Positions 1 to 8,289 are shown, numbered from the stretch's first letter. The stretch: 13,734 nt of DNA from Firmicutes bacterium UBA3910 (GCA_002391465.1 DGFC01000048.1:3543-17276); one strand, 5' to 3'. A program made the numbers and translations. Notes: a model not told the origin generated them from the letters alone.

Positions 1-22
1 TTCTATTATTTAAATAATAGAA
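1..22. repeat. Perfect 22-bp AT-rich palindrome
   Basis: Positions 1-22 read the same on both strands, so the transcript can form a 9-bp stem closed by a TTAA loop. It lies 9 nt beyond the CCA end of the tRNA-Cys gene on the minus strand and could belong to its 3' end or terminator. The window edge cuts the context and no T-tract is visible, so its role is open. Confidence 0.5.
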
Positions 23-31
23 GGTTTACTA

Positions 32-106
<75 letters not shown>

Positions 107-119
107 CCAAGCAACTAAA

Positions 120-148
120 ATATTACCATCTTTGCCCGCCGCTGTCAA
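120..148 (-). promoter_or_regulatory. SigA-type promoter of tRNA-Cys
   Basis: On the minus strand a perfect -35 TTGACA (148-143) and a -10 TAATAT (125-120) are separated by 17 nt. Transcription would start about 7 nt downstream, a few bases before the tRNA 5' end at 106. Placement and match are those of a vegetative stable-RNA promoter. Confidence 0.88.
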
Positions 149-232
149 GCGCTAGTTGCGCTTTTAGACCAGCACTGCACACCTTTCCCCCCCAAGCCAT
201 ATCATAAACTGAATATGGAAGGAGCTGGTCCA

Positions 233-856
233 ATGCTTGTTCTATCAGTCATCTTTCTGGCGATAGCAGTCAGTTTCGATGCCTTCGCCATCGGTATTAC
301 TTATGGTATGAATAGAATTACAATCTCACTGTGGCCAAAAGCGGTGCTGAGCATAGTATCGGGCTTGTTCATTTTCCTCAGTATGCTCTTCGGGCAGCTG
401 TTAGGACGACTGTTATCCCCCAAACTAAACGCCATAATGGGGGGACTGATCTTCATCCTCTTGGGACTGTACAACATCTGGCGTAACTACCGTGCCACAG
501 AAAGGGAAACGATGCTCCTCAACCTCCGCATCCCCGTTTTAGGCCTGATCATACAGGTCTTTTTTGAACCGCTTGCTGCCGACAGTGACCAGAGCAAAGA
601 CATCAGCGCTTCGGAAGCCATCGTCTTGGGCGGAGTGTTAGCTTTAGATGCACTGGCTGCAGGCATTGCCGCGGCTCTGCTGCGGCTTCCCCCCTATCCC
701 ACCGCCCTCTCTGTTATGGCAGCCAGTTTTGTGTTCATCAGTCAAGGCTTGAAGGCAGGCCAAAAATTGTCAGTCGCGGCAGATAGTCGTCATAAACTTC
801 GCTGGATGCCCGGTTTAATTATCGCACTGCTGGGCATCGCGAAATTTTTCCTCTAA
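233..856 (+). CDS. ytaF: YtaF/MntP-family sporulation membrane protein
   Basis: A polytopic inner-membrane protein of 207 residues, related to the Mn efflux protein MntP and to the sporulation protein YtaF. Two internally similar halves carry the family signatures: SFDAFAIGITYGMN near the N-terminus and LALDALAAGIAAALL in the second half, each with the membrane-embedded Asp typical of the family. About six hydrophobic segments are visible, split by a polar loop (DSDQSKDIS). The start is taken as ATG 233 because GGAAGGAG (217-224) sits 8 nt upstream; the in-frame ATG at 215 lies before that site. B. subtilis YtaF is of similar length. It is transcribed alone, divergent from the tRNA gene and convergent with uraA. 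The transported ion cannot be told from sequence. I saw no convincing vegetative promoter, which would fit a sporulation sigma factor but does not show it. Confidence 0.85.
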   Translation: MLVLSVIFLAIAVSFDAFAIGITYGMNRITISLWPKAVLSIVSGLFIFLSMLFGQLLGRLLSPKLNAIMGGLIFILLGLYNIWRNYRATERETMLLNLRIPVLGLIIQVFFEPLAADSDQSKDISASEAIVLGGVLALDALAAGIAAALLRLPPYPTALSVMAASFVFISQGLKAGQKLSVAADSRHKLRWMPGLIIALLGIAKFFL

Positions 857-1090
857 CCGCGTATAACTCTCCCCCTCAGGGAACACACTACAGTTAGGGT
901 GAACCCATTTGTTTAGTGGGCCTAGGGGAATCGCAGCAAACGTAAACCGGGCCAAATCAACAAATGGGAAGGTAAGAGGACACCCGACGATTCTTCTAGG
1001 CAACAACCAAAGAACACACATCAACTGTGCCAGTATTTCCGAAACACTAGACAAATACCTGTCCCATCGCTTTGCCCGGTTTACGCAATA
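857..1090. other. Gene-free gap with a long imperfect RNA fold
   Basis: No credible protein gene is present; short open frames on both strands lack SD sites and protein-like composition. The sequence is rich in pairing. CGTAAACCGGGC (941-952) pairs perfectly with 1074-1085. Inside that, ATGGGA (964-969) pairs with 1062-1067 and AGGTA (970-974) with 1056-1060, leaving one bulged G at 1061. A competing 10-bp pairing joins CCCATTTGTT (904-913) to 959-968 and is exclusive with the inner stem. Further small hairpins are possible (1033-1038 with 1053-1058). This could be a small non-coding RNA on either strand or the 3' UTR of ytaF or uraA. I could not match it to a known RNA class and see no convincing promoter on either strand. 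Confidence 0.4.
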
Positions 1091-1115
1091 AAGAGGAGCC
1101 GTCGTGGCTCCTCTT
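1091..1115. terminator. Terminator between convergent ytaF and uraA
   Basis: A perfect 10-bp stem AAGAGGAGCC/GGCTCCTCTT encloses the loop GTCGT. It lies 19 nt past the uraA stop codon on the minus strand and could also stop plus-strand transcripts from the ytaF side. T-tracts are short and partly inside the stem on both strands, so efficiency is uncertain, but the position suits a shared terminator. Confidence 0.75.
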
Positions 1116-1134
1116 GGCGTTTAGGTCCCTAATG

Positions 1135-2379
1135 CTATTTTTCTGCCCCGTTAGTATGGGGTAAGACCAGGTTGAGAATTATCCCCACCAATGTGGCTAA
1201 GGGCATGCCGGGGAGTGTGATTGGGCCTAGGCTGAGCTCTGCTCCACCGATACCCAACACCAGAATCACTGAAGAGATAACTAGGTTGCGTTTGTCACCG
1301 AAGTCAATTCCGGCGTCAACGAGCGTCCTGATCCCGGAGGCAGCAATTACACCGAACAGCACAACGCATACCCCACCCATAACCGGATCGGGAATAGTGC
1401 GCACCAAAGCACCCATTTTCTGCATAAAGGACATGGCAACTGCAATGCCCGCCGCAGTAGCTACAACCGAAACATTGTGGACGCCTGTGATGGCCAGCAC
1501 ACCAACGTTCTCCCCATAAGTGGTGTTCGGGGGGCCACCGAGGAAGCCAGCCAACGAGGTGGCTAAACCGTCACCAAGCAAGGTGCGGTGCAGGCCAGGC
1601 TTCCGGTAGAAGTTTTTACCCACAATAGTACTCAAAACACCCACGTCACCTAAGTGTTCTGTTATCGTGACTAAAGCAACCGGCAGCATAGTAAAGATTG
1701 CGGCTGTGTTAAATTTCGGCAGGGAGAAGTTGGGTATCCCAAACCAAGCAGCCTGTTGCACCAAGGAAAAGTCAACGATACCCCGCAGGACCGCAAAAAG
1801 ATAGCCTGCCACAACACCTATCAGAATGGGTACAACTGCAAAGAATCCTTTGAAAAACATGGTGCCGATAACCGTTACAGCCAGAGTAAACAATGCCACC
1901 TGGACATTGGGGTCAGCCAGTGAGGCGCCTTCCACCAGGCCAGCCAGATTCTGTACAGCGTGGGAGGCAAGTCCTAGACCAATTACCATAATCACCGAAC
2001 CGATTACAACGGGCGGTAGGACCCGATCTATCCATTCAGTACCGATTTTCGCAATGATAAAGGCCACTAGGGCATAGACAAACCCGGCCGCTACCACTCC
2101 ACCCATGGCATAGGGCATTCCAAAATTCCTTGCCAACAAAATGATGGGAGTAATAAACGCGAACGAGGAACCCAAGTAAGCGGGAACCTGCCATTTAGTT
2201 AGCACCATGAACAGCAGGGTACCTATTCCAGACGTAAAAAAAGCCACTGTCGGATCCAGACCTGTGAGTAAGGGGACCAAAACTGTGGCACCAAACATGG
2301 CGAACACATGCTGAAAGCCTAACGCTAAATTTTGACCAATAGAAAGCTTGTTTTCCTTGACTGCTGTTTGCAGACCCAT
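1135..2379 (-). CDS. uraA: Uracil permease (NCS2 family)
   Basis: A polytopic membrane symporter of 414 residues for uracil uptake (UraA/PyrP group of the nucleobase-cation-symport-2 family). Signature segments are GPPNTTYGENVGVLAITGV in the second half and TITEHLGDVGVL before it. The Glu residues in EHLGD and YGEN correspond to the uracil-binding glutamates of E. coli UraA. LPPVVIGSVIMVIG and PDPVMGGVCVVLFGVIAASGIR are further conserved stretches. The ATG start has a strong AAAGGAGG 7 nt upstream. It follows pyrR by 34 nt with no promoter or terminator seen between, so the two are co-transcribed and both lie under PyrR attenuation, as pyrR-pyrP are in Bacillus. The regulator and context favour uracil over xanthine as substrate. 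Confidence 0.95.
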   Translation of the reverse strand: MGLQTAVKENKLSIGQNLALGFQHVFAMFGATVLVPLLTGLDPTVAFFTSGIGTLLFMVLTKWQVPAYLGSSFAFITPIILLARNFGMPYAMGGVVAAGFVYALVAFIIAKIGTEWIDRVLPPVVIGSVIMVIGLGLASHAVQNLAGLVEGASLADPNVQVALFTLAVTVIGTMFFKGFFAVVPILIGVVAGYLFAVLRGIVDFSLVQQAAWFGIPNFSLPKFNTAAIFTMLPVALVTITEHLGDVGVLSTIVGKNFYRKPGLHRTLLGDGLATSLAGFLGGPPNTTYGENVGVLAITGVHNVSVVATAAGIAVAMSFMQKMGALVRTIPDPVMGGVCVVLFGVIAASGIRTLVDAGIDFGDKRNLVISSVILVLGIGGAELSLGPITLPGMPLATLVGIILNLVLPHTNGAEK

Positions 2380-2413
2380 TAATCTTCCTCCTTTGAAGTC
2401 TCACTGGACTCGT

Positions 2414-3082
<669 letters not shown>

Positions 3083-3096
3083 TCATTCTTTCTGTT

Positions 3097-3125
3097 ACAA
3101 TACACCAAAATCTTGGGCTTGTCAA
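3097..3125 (-). promoter_or_regulatory. SigA-type promoter of pyrR-uraA
   Basis: A perfect -35 TTGACA (3125-3120) and -10 TATTGT (3102-3097) are spaced by 17 nt. The predicted start, near 3090, lies about 10 nt before the PyrR-binding loop. The promoter sits in the short gap after rluD. Confidence 0.9.
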
Positions 3126-3145
3126 TCATTATTTGCAGCCGATCT

Positions 3146-3177
3146 AAAAAGCTATCAACCAATTCTCCTAGCTTTTT
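3146..3177 (-). terminator. Possible weak terminator spanning the rluD stop
   Basis: AAAAAGCTA (3177-3169) and TAGCTTTTT (3154-3146) form a 9-bp inverted repeat with a 14-nt loop that contains the rluD stop codon. The five U in the 3' arm would serve as the tract. The stem is mostly A-U, so this is a weak candidate for ending the lspA-rluD transcript just before the pyrR promoter. Confidence 0.4.
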
Positions 3178-4075
3178 CCACAAGCGCTTGGAACTCCAGA
3201 TCCGGCTCAACCTCAAACTCCATGAACTCCCCGTTTGGATGTGTGAAGGCGAGGTAGTTGGCCACCAGGGCCTGGCCTTCGGCCCCCAGGTTGTCCCGAC
3301 GAATACCGTATAACGGATCGCCGACTAGCGGGTGGTGGATGCTAGCCATATGGACGCGGATCTGATGGGTACGTCCGGTAACCAGGCGGCAGGCCACCAG
3401 GGTATGCTTTTTGAAACGCTCCACTACCCGGAAATGGGTCAACGCTTTCCGACCGGTCTTCACCACAGCCATCTTCTGGCGGTTAACGGGATGGCGACCG
3501 ATCGGGCTGTCAACAGATCCCTCCTCCGGCGTTACCACACCCTGAACCAGGGCCAGATAGTGGCGTTTTACCAACCTGAGCTGCAGCTGCCGCTGCAGAT
3601 AGACATGGCTAGGGTTTGTTTTGGCTATCAGCATCAAACCGCTTGTATCCTTATCCAAACGGTGAACGAGCCCGGGCCTAAATGTCTCCCCGCCTTCCGC
3701 CAGCTGGTCAAAGTGGTAAAGAAGTGCGTTGACTAATGTACCATCCCAGTTACCCGGACCGGGATGAACAACCAAACCTCGGGGCTTATTTACAACAGCC
3801 AACTGCTGATCCTGGTAAACGATCTCGATTGGTATGGGTTGGGGTTCAAGTGAAGGCCCCTCAGGTTCGACCAACGTTACCTCTACCACATCCCCCGCCT
3901 GGGGTTTGTATCCCGCCTTCTTACTCTCACCGTTTACCAGTACGTGTCCTTCATCAAACAGGCGCTTGATCTGAGATCTTGTCCAACCAACCTGCTCGCT
4001 CAGCCAGACGTCTAAGCGCTCCGTCACCCCTTCAGGTACAACGAGTTCGCGCCGTTCAACCGGAGACTCGGTCAT
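3155..4075 (-). CDS. rluD: RluD/YlyB-family 23S rRNA pseudouridine synthase
   Basis: An RluA-family pseudouridine synthase of 306 residues. An N-terminal S4 RNA-binding domain (about residues 13-75, ERLDVWLSEQVGWTRSQIKR) is followed by the catalytic domain. The active-site motif HRLDKDTSGLMLIAK is intact, with the Asp of RLDKDTSG as nucleophile; GRTHQIRVHMASIHHPLVGDPLYG near the C-terminus is also typical. ATG 4075 is chosen because GGGAGG lies 9 nt upstream; a TTG at 4084 directly abuts that SD. The start overlaps the end of lspA by 20 bp, as expected for translational coupling. The order lspA-rluD-pyrR-uraA equals the Bacillus lsp-ylyB-pyrR-pyrP block. The exact uridine target (RluD-type positions in helix 69 by family) is inferred. 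Confidence 0.93.
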   Translation of the reverse strand: MTESPVERRELVVPEGVTERLDVWLSEQVGWTRSQIKRLFDEGHVLVNGESKKAGYKPQAGDVVEVTLVEPEGPSLEPQPIPIEIVYQDQQLAVVNKPRGLVVHPGPGNWDGTLVNALLYHFDQLAEGGETFRPGLVHRLDKDTSGLMLIAKTNPSHVYLQRQLQLRLVKRHYLALVQGVVTPEEGSVDSPIGRHPVNRQKMAVVKTGRKALTHFRVVERFKKHTLVACRLVTGRTHQIRVHMASIHHPLVGDPLYGIRRDNLGAEGQALVANYLAFTHPNGEFMEFEVEPDLEFQALVEKARRIG

Positions 4076-4502
4076 GGACCACAACCTCCCAGATCAAAAG
4101 GCCAACCCCAAACACGATGGCCACATCGGCGATATTAAATATGGGCGGGAAAAAGATGACGTCTATGAAATCAATTACTGCACCAAAGCGTAGACGGTCA
4201 ATCAAATTGCCCACCGCACCCACTAAACTGATGGTCACACCCCAACGCACAAAGGGACTTTTTCCCATGATTTTCTTCCACTGGGTGAACACAAAAAGCA
4301 GGCACAAAACGGCAACCGCGGAGAGTAGAATAACCCGGCCTTGGAAAAGGCCGAAGGCCGCGCCCATGTTGCGAACATAGGTGATGTACAGTACGGGGGC
4401 TAAAACGGGGATGCTCTCCCCCTCTGTCATCCTGCTCATTACTAAAAACTTGGAAAGGCGGTCGGCAAGCAAGACCAAACTGATCACAAGGAAATAACTC
4501 AA
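4056..4502 (-). CDS. lspA: Lipoprotein signal peptidase II
   Basis: The inner-membrane aspartic peptidase that cleaves the signal peptide of prolipoproteins after lipid attachment. Four membrane segments are visible. The two catalytic Asp motifs are present: GNLIDRLRFGAVIDFIDV and FNIADVAIVFG. The N-terminal LADRLSKFLV and the NMGAAFGLFQG segment (related to the family NxGAAFG motif) also fit. The start is most likely TTG 4502, 8 nt after GGAAGGAG, giving 148 residues (154 in B. subtilis). The in-frame TTG at 4523 lies before that SD. The stop overlaps the rluD start by 20 bp. Confidence 0.93.
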   Translation of the reverse strand: MSYFLVISLVLLADRLSKFLVMSRMTEGESIPVLAPVLYITYVRNMGAAFGLFQGRVILLSAVAVLCLLFVFTQWKKIMGKSPFVRWGVTISLVGAVGNLIDRLRFGAVIDFIDVIFFPPIFNIADVAIVFGVGLLIWEVVVHDRVSG

Positions 4503-4546
4503 AAAGCTGGCTCCTTCCAACAATCTGTCGCTAGATTATTCTGTAT

Positions 4547-5104
4547 CTAGGAAGGATTCCCCTGCTTAGTGAATCTGTTCCTCCGTCGGGTTACTGTGCC
4601 AAATGAAGTCCCATACCTTTCTACCGCCTCCCACGCGTCTTCCCCGTCGAAGACTACGCTGTCCTCTTCATCCAGAAACGTGCGGCCAAAAGGCGGATAG
4701 AGGAATTCCTCCTCAATCGGACGGTTGTCAAAATCCCGTTCCTCCCCTATGCGCTTGCAGGTTATGCACAGCAAGGCGCTGGGCATGGCAGCCAGACGGG
4801 CTTCAGAGATGGGGCGACCGCAGCGGCGGCAAATGCCGTAGCTGCCCTCCCTTATTGCTGAAAGGGCCTGTTCAATATCCCCAAGCTGTTGTCTTGTCGC
4901 GTCAAGGAGGCCCAGATCCTTACTCCGCTCATACAGCTGCGAACCCGAATCGGCCGGATGGTTGTCAACAGTAGATAGTTCCGTAAAGGCATCCCGCAGC
5001 GGTTCATCTAACCCCCTTTTGATTAGACCCGCTTCTACTTTCTCAAGTTTTTTCTTTTCTTCAGTTAGGCGTTTGACCTGCTTCTGCAGCTGTTTTCTCT
5101 GCAT
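4547..5104 (-). CDS. TraR/DksA-type C4 zinc-finger protein (YteA-like)
   Basis: A soluble protein of 185 residues with a basic coiled-coil-like N-terminus (Lys/Glu-rich, residues 1-25), a middle resembling the YteA/DksA family (DNHPADSGSQLYERSKDLGL, IEQALSAIREGSYGICRRCGRPI), and a four-Cys zinc finger CRRC-x17-CITC around residues 91-115. An acidic stretch (EEFLYPPFGRTFLDEEDSVVFDGEDAWEAV) and a basic tail follow. ATG is preceded by AAAGGAG with a 7-nt spacer. Gram-positive members of this family have no settled role; DksA itself acts on RNA polymerase, but that should not be transferred here. It sits between the DUF5665 gene and lspA, 44 nt before the latter's chosen start, in one apparent transcript. 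Confidence 0.85.
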   Translation of the reverse strand: MQRKQLQKQVKRLTEEKKKLEKVEAGLIKRGLDEPLRDAFTELSTVDNHPADSGSQLYERSKDLGLLDATRQQLGDIEQALSAIREGSYGICRRCGRPISEARLAAMPSALLCITCKRIGEERDFDNRPIEEEFLYPPFGRTFLDEEDSVVFDGEDAWEAVERYGTSFGTVTRRRNRFTKQGNPS

Positions 5105-5117
5105 ACTACTGCTCCTT

Positions 5118-5426
5118 TTAAGGCCGATGGGCCAGTTCGTTTTGAACTATGCGGGCTATCTCTGCCACAAATTCCCCGACTATGGGAAGATTCCACGAGG
5201 CAACCTTGCCAAGCCCATACAAAAAGAATGCTCCTACCACAGTAAACCCAATGGCTAGACCAAATCCCCGGGCGATTCCGGCCAAAAAGTTGAGATAAAG
5301 TAGCCTTCTCGGCTCCCGCCACAGCTGGATATACTCCGCCATATTCGCCCTTTCCAAGGAGAGGATGAGTTCTTCAATTTTGGCAAGAAGCGCCTGCAGC
5401 AGTCCAGATTCAACTTTACCCGCCAT
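5118..5426 (-). CDS. DUF5665-type small membrane protein
   Basis: A protein of 102 residues. The N-terminal half is amphipathic and probably helical (EELILSLERANMAEYIQLWREPRRL). One strongly hydrophobic segment follows (LNFLAGIARGFGLAIGFTVVGAFFLYGL, about residues 46-75), then a conserved-looking tail LPIVGEFVAEIARIVQNEL. Architecture and motifs match the DUF5665 family of Bacillota, whose function I do not know. ATG 5426 has GGGAGG 6 nt upstream; the in-frame GTG at 5432 directly abuts that SD. It is the first gene after the ileS terminator, with only about 34 nt between. The zinc-finger gene follows after 13 nt. Confidence 0.75.
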   Translation of the reverse strand: MAGKVESGLLQALLAKIEELILSLERANMAEYIQLWREPRRLLYLNFLAGIARGFGLAIGFTVVGAFFLYGLGKVASWNLPIVGEFVAEIARIVQNELAHRP

Positions 5427-5459
5427 GCACACCCTCCCTTTCTTCCTTTAGAGTGTGCA

Positions 5460-5494
5460 AAACCCCCTATCGTATTCGTGACGATAGGGGGTTT
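5460..5494 (-). terminator. Strong intrinsic terminator after ileS
   Basis: A perfect 14-bp inverted repeat AAACCCCCTATCGT/ACGATAGGGGGTTT (5494-5481 with 5473-5460, minus strand) has a 7-nt loop and ends in a short T run. It starts 10 nt past the ileS stop codon. Confidence 0.9.
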
Positions 5495-5504
5495 GACTTA
5501 GCTC

Positions 5505-8279
5505 TTAGATTGCGCTGTGACAGCGCTTGCAGATGGTGGGATGCTCAGGATCCCCGCTCATCTCCAAGAAATACTTCCAGCACCGTTCGCATTTCTCGCC
5601 TTCCGCGTGGCTTACGTCCACTGCGATGCCCTCTTCAGCGTAGATGCCCTGTACATCGTCGTTCAGTTCCTTCACTTCTACGCCTGAGACAATGAGCAGG
5701 AGGCGGATATCATCTGCAAAGCTGCGCAAAAGCTCCCTTCTGCGCTCATCTGCGTAAATCACAACCTGCGCCTCGTTGGAGGCTCCGATCACCTTATCGG
5801 TGCGGGCCAGTTCAAGCGCCTTGGATACAACGCGGCGAACCTCCAGAAACTCGTCCCAGCGCTGATCCAGCTCTTCATCAAAGAACTGGTCGGGAAGTTC
5901 CTCCCACCTGCTGAAATGGACGCTTTCCTCACTGCGCACAGATTCAGGCAGATACTCCCAAATCTCCTCAGCAGTGAACACCAGGATAGGAGCGATCAGC
6001 TGAGTGAGTTCCTTCAGAATGATCACAAAAGCGGTCTGGGCAGAACGTCTCTCCCTGCCGTCAGCTGCATCACAGTACAGCCTATCTTTCAGAACATCTA
6101 GGTAGAACGCTCCCATGTCAACTGCACAGAATTGGTGGGCGGCGTAGTAAGCCAAGTGGAAATCGCATTCCTCGTAGGCTCGGCGCATCCTTCTGCTCAC
6201 TTTAGCAAGCTGCATTAACGCCCAGCGATCCAGCTCCTCCATATCCCCATAGGGAACGCTGTGCTTTTCAGGATCGAAATCGTGAAGATTACCTAGCATA
6301 AAGCGGGCGGTGTTGCGAATCCGGCGGTACGCCTCCGACAGCTGTTTGAGAATGTCGTTGGAAATGCGTACATCCCCGCGGAACTCAGCCGATGCTACCC
6401 ACAGGCGCAACACATCTGCTCCGTACTGCTCCCAGACTTCCTCCGGTCCTACAACGTTACCTAGCGATTTGGACATTTTCCTGCCGTCTCCGTCCACCAC
6501 CATACCGTGGGTTAAGACCGCCTTATAGGGAGCTTTACCAGTTGTAGCCACGGATGTGGAGAGGGATGACTGGAACCAACCCCGATGCTGGTCGCTGCCT
6601 TCCAGATAAAGGTCAGCGGGCCAACTAAGGTCAGAGTTATTTGTCAAGACTGCCCGGTGGGAAACACCGGAGTCAAACCACACATCCATAGTGTCATCTT
6701 CCTTGTGGAAGGAAGTTCCCTGGCAGCTTGGGCAGCTAAACCCCTCTGGTAGAAAATCTTCTACCGGGCGGGAGAACCAAGCGTTGGATCCCTCGACTCG
6801 GAAGATATCAGCGATTTTCGCAATTACCTCTTTAGAAACCACATTCTCGCCACACTCACAGTAAAGCGCCGGAATGGGCACGCCCCAAATGCGCTGACGG
6901 GAGATGCACCAATCGCCCCGATCCGCAACCATACCCCGGATCCTCTCCTCGCCCCAAGCGGGAATCCAGTCCACCTGGGCGATTTCCTTCAACATATCTT
7001 CCCGGAAGCCATCGATTGAAACGAACCACTGTTCGGTGGCCCGGTAAACGATGGGCTGTTTGCAGCGCCAGCAGTGGGGATAGGAATGGTCTACAAAATC
7101 CAGCTTGAGCAGGGCGCCTACCTCTTCTAGGTCAGCTGTAACCCGCTTGTTGCCTTCGCTGAGTGTAAGACCGCTGTATGGACCTGCCTCATCAGTAAAT
7201 CGACCCAATCCATCCACAGGTGATAGAATAGGCAGATTGTAGGCCAAGCCCACAATATAGTCTTCGTGGCCGTGGCCAGGTGCAGTGTGAACGCAGCCGG
7301 TACCGGCATCAAGTGTGACATGGTCACCTAAAATGACCAGCGATTCCCGCTCAAAAAGCGGGTGCTCACAAACCAGACCTTCCAGCTGGGCACCTTTGTA
7401 TTCAGCCATAACCCCTTGAGCAGTGAGACCAAGTTCCTCTAGTACCTGTTCGGCCAGTTCTTTGGCCATCACCAAGTTACCCTTTTCGGTATTCACCAGC
7501 ACATACTCAAAACTAGGATGGAGGGCTATGGCCAAGTTTGCCGGAATGGTCCAGGGTGTGGTCGTCCAGATCACGAAAAAGGTGTCCCCTTCTGGCAAAA
7601 TTCCCTTCCCGTCCTTTAATGGAAAACGCACGTAAATACTGGGAGAACGGGAATCATCGTACTCGATCTCCGCCTCTGCCAGTGCAGTTTGACAGTCTGA
7701 GCACCAATAAACGGGTCGCAGGGCTTTATAAACATAGCCTTTTTCCACCATTTCGCCAAAGGCCTCAATCTGAGCAACCTCATATTCCGGTTTTAGGGTC
7801 AAGTAGGGATTATCCCAGTCGCCCCAAACGCCCAGCCTCTGAAACTGTGATCTTTGCTTATCCACCTGCTCAAGTGCGTATTCAGCACATTTCTGACGAA
7901 ACTCGATAGGGGAGAGTTCTCCCCGTTTACCACCCAGCTCCCGTACCACATGCAGCTCAATGGGCAGTCCGTGGGTATCCCAACCGGGCACGTAGGGTGT
8001 GCGATAACCGGCTAATGACTTGGAACGGAGCACCAAATCTTTGAGGATTTTGTTCAGTGCCGTTCCGATGTGAATGTTTCCGTTGGCATACGGTGGGCCA
8101 TCGTGCAGCACAAAGGTGGGCCTCTTCTGCTCTCGACCCAACGCCATCAGTTTTTCATAGTAGCCCTCTTCCTTCCAACGGGCAGCCATCTTTGGTTCCC
8201 TCTTGGGCAGATTGCCCCGCATGGGGAAGTCAGTTTTAGGCAGTTGTAGTGTTCCTTGATAGGCAGATCCCTTTTCCAA
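5505..8279 (-). CDS. ileS: Isoleucyl-tRNA synthetase
   Basis: A class I aminoacyl-tRNA synthetase that charges tRNA-Ile in the cytoplasm. It is full length at 924 residues. In order: LPKTDFPMRGNLPKREP at the N-terminus, the HIGH-type site PYANGNIHIG at about residues 63-72, GWDTHGLPIE, the CP1 editing domain with TTTPWTIPANLAIAL and GTGCVHTAPGHGHEDY, then the KMSKS site (GRKMSKSLGN) near residue 600, and the anticodon-binding region. A C-terminal zinc site is formed by CERCWKYF and CKRCHSAI, typical of the bacterial type. The start is inferred as TTG 8279, 9 nt after AGGAG, giving MEKGSAYQGTL. Two in-frame TTG codons at 8288 and 8285 are too close to the SD. It is expressed from its own promoter behind an Ile T-box and ends in a strong terminator. 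Confidence 0.97.
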   Translation of the reverse strand: MEKGSAYQGTLQLPKTDFPMRGNLPKREPKMAARWKEEGYYEKLMALGREQKRPTFVLHDGPPYANGNIHIGTALNKILKDLVLRSKSLAGYRTPYVPGWDTHGLPIELHVVRELGGKRGELSPIEFRQKCAEYALEQVDKQRSQFQRLGVWGDWDNPYLTLKPEYEVAQIEAFGEMVEKGYVYKALRPVYWCSDCQTALAEAEIEYDDSRSPSIYVRFPLKDGKGILPEGDTFFVIWTTTPWTIPANLAIALHPSFEYVLVNTEKGNLVMAKELAEQVLEELGLTAQGVMAEYKGAQLEGLVCEHPLFERESLVILGDHVTLDAGTGCVHTAPGHGHEDYIVGLAYNLPILSPVDGLGRFTDEAGPYSGLTLSEGNKRVTADLEEVGALLKLDFVDHSYPHCWRCKQPIVYRATEQWFVSIDGFREDMLKEIAQVDWIPAWGEERIRGMVADRGDWCISRQRIWGVPIPALYCECGENVVSKEVIAKIADIFRVEGSNAWFSRPVEDFLPEGFSCPSCQGTSFHKEDDTMDVWFDSGVSHRAVLTNNSDLSWPADLYLEGSDQHRGWFQSSLSTSVATTGKAPYKAVLTHGMVVDGDGRKMSKSLGNVVGPEEVWEQYGADVLRLWVASAEFRGDVRISNDILKQLSEAYRRIRNTARFMLGNLHDFDPEKHSVPYGDMEELDRWALMQLAKVSRRMRRAYEECDFHLAYYAAHQFCAVDMGAFYLDVLKDRLYCDAADGRERRSAQTAFVIILKELTQLIAPILVFTAEEIWEYLPESVRSEESVHFSRWEELPDQFFDEELDQRWDEFLEVRRVVSKALELARTDKVIGASNEAQVVIYADERRRELLRSFADDIRLLLIVSGVEVKELNDDVQGIYAEEGIAVDVSHAEGEKCERCWKYFLEMSGDPEHPTICKRCHSAI

Positions 8280-8289
8280 AACCAACAAC

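Noticed and set aside
147..165. AAGCGC-TAGTT-GCGCTT hairpin followed by two more T (plus strand) as a terminator
   Set aside because: Only 6 bp, no plus-strand gene upstream of it in the window, and it overlaps the -35 of the tRNA promoter; left as a chance repeat.
857..880. TATAAC near 862-867 as a -10 for a plus-strand RNA
   Set aside because: The matching -35 position (839-844) reads GCGAAA, far from consensus.
815..1091. Two short open frames in the ytaF-uraA gap (minus 815-1054, plus 909-1091)
   Set aside because: No SD site, composition not protein-like, one runs into the ytaF coding end, and both overlap the base-paired region.
4531..4550. CTAGAT/ATCTAG inverted repeat over the stop of the zinc-finger gene as a terminator
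   Set aside because: Short stem, no T-tract on the minus strand, and lspA follows within tens of bases with a good SD.
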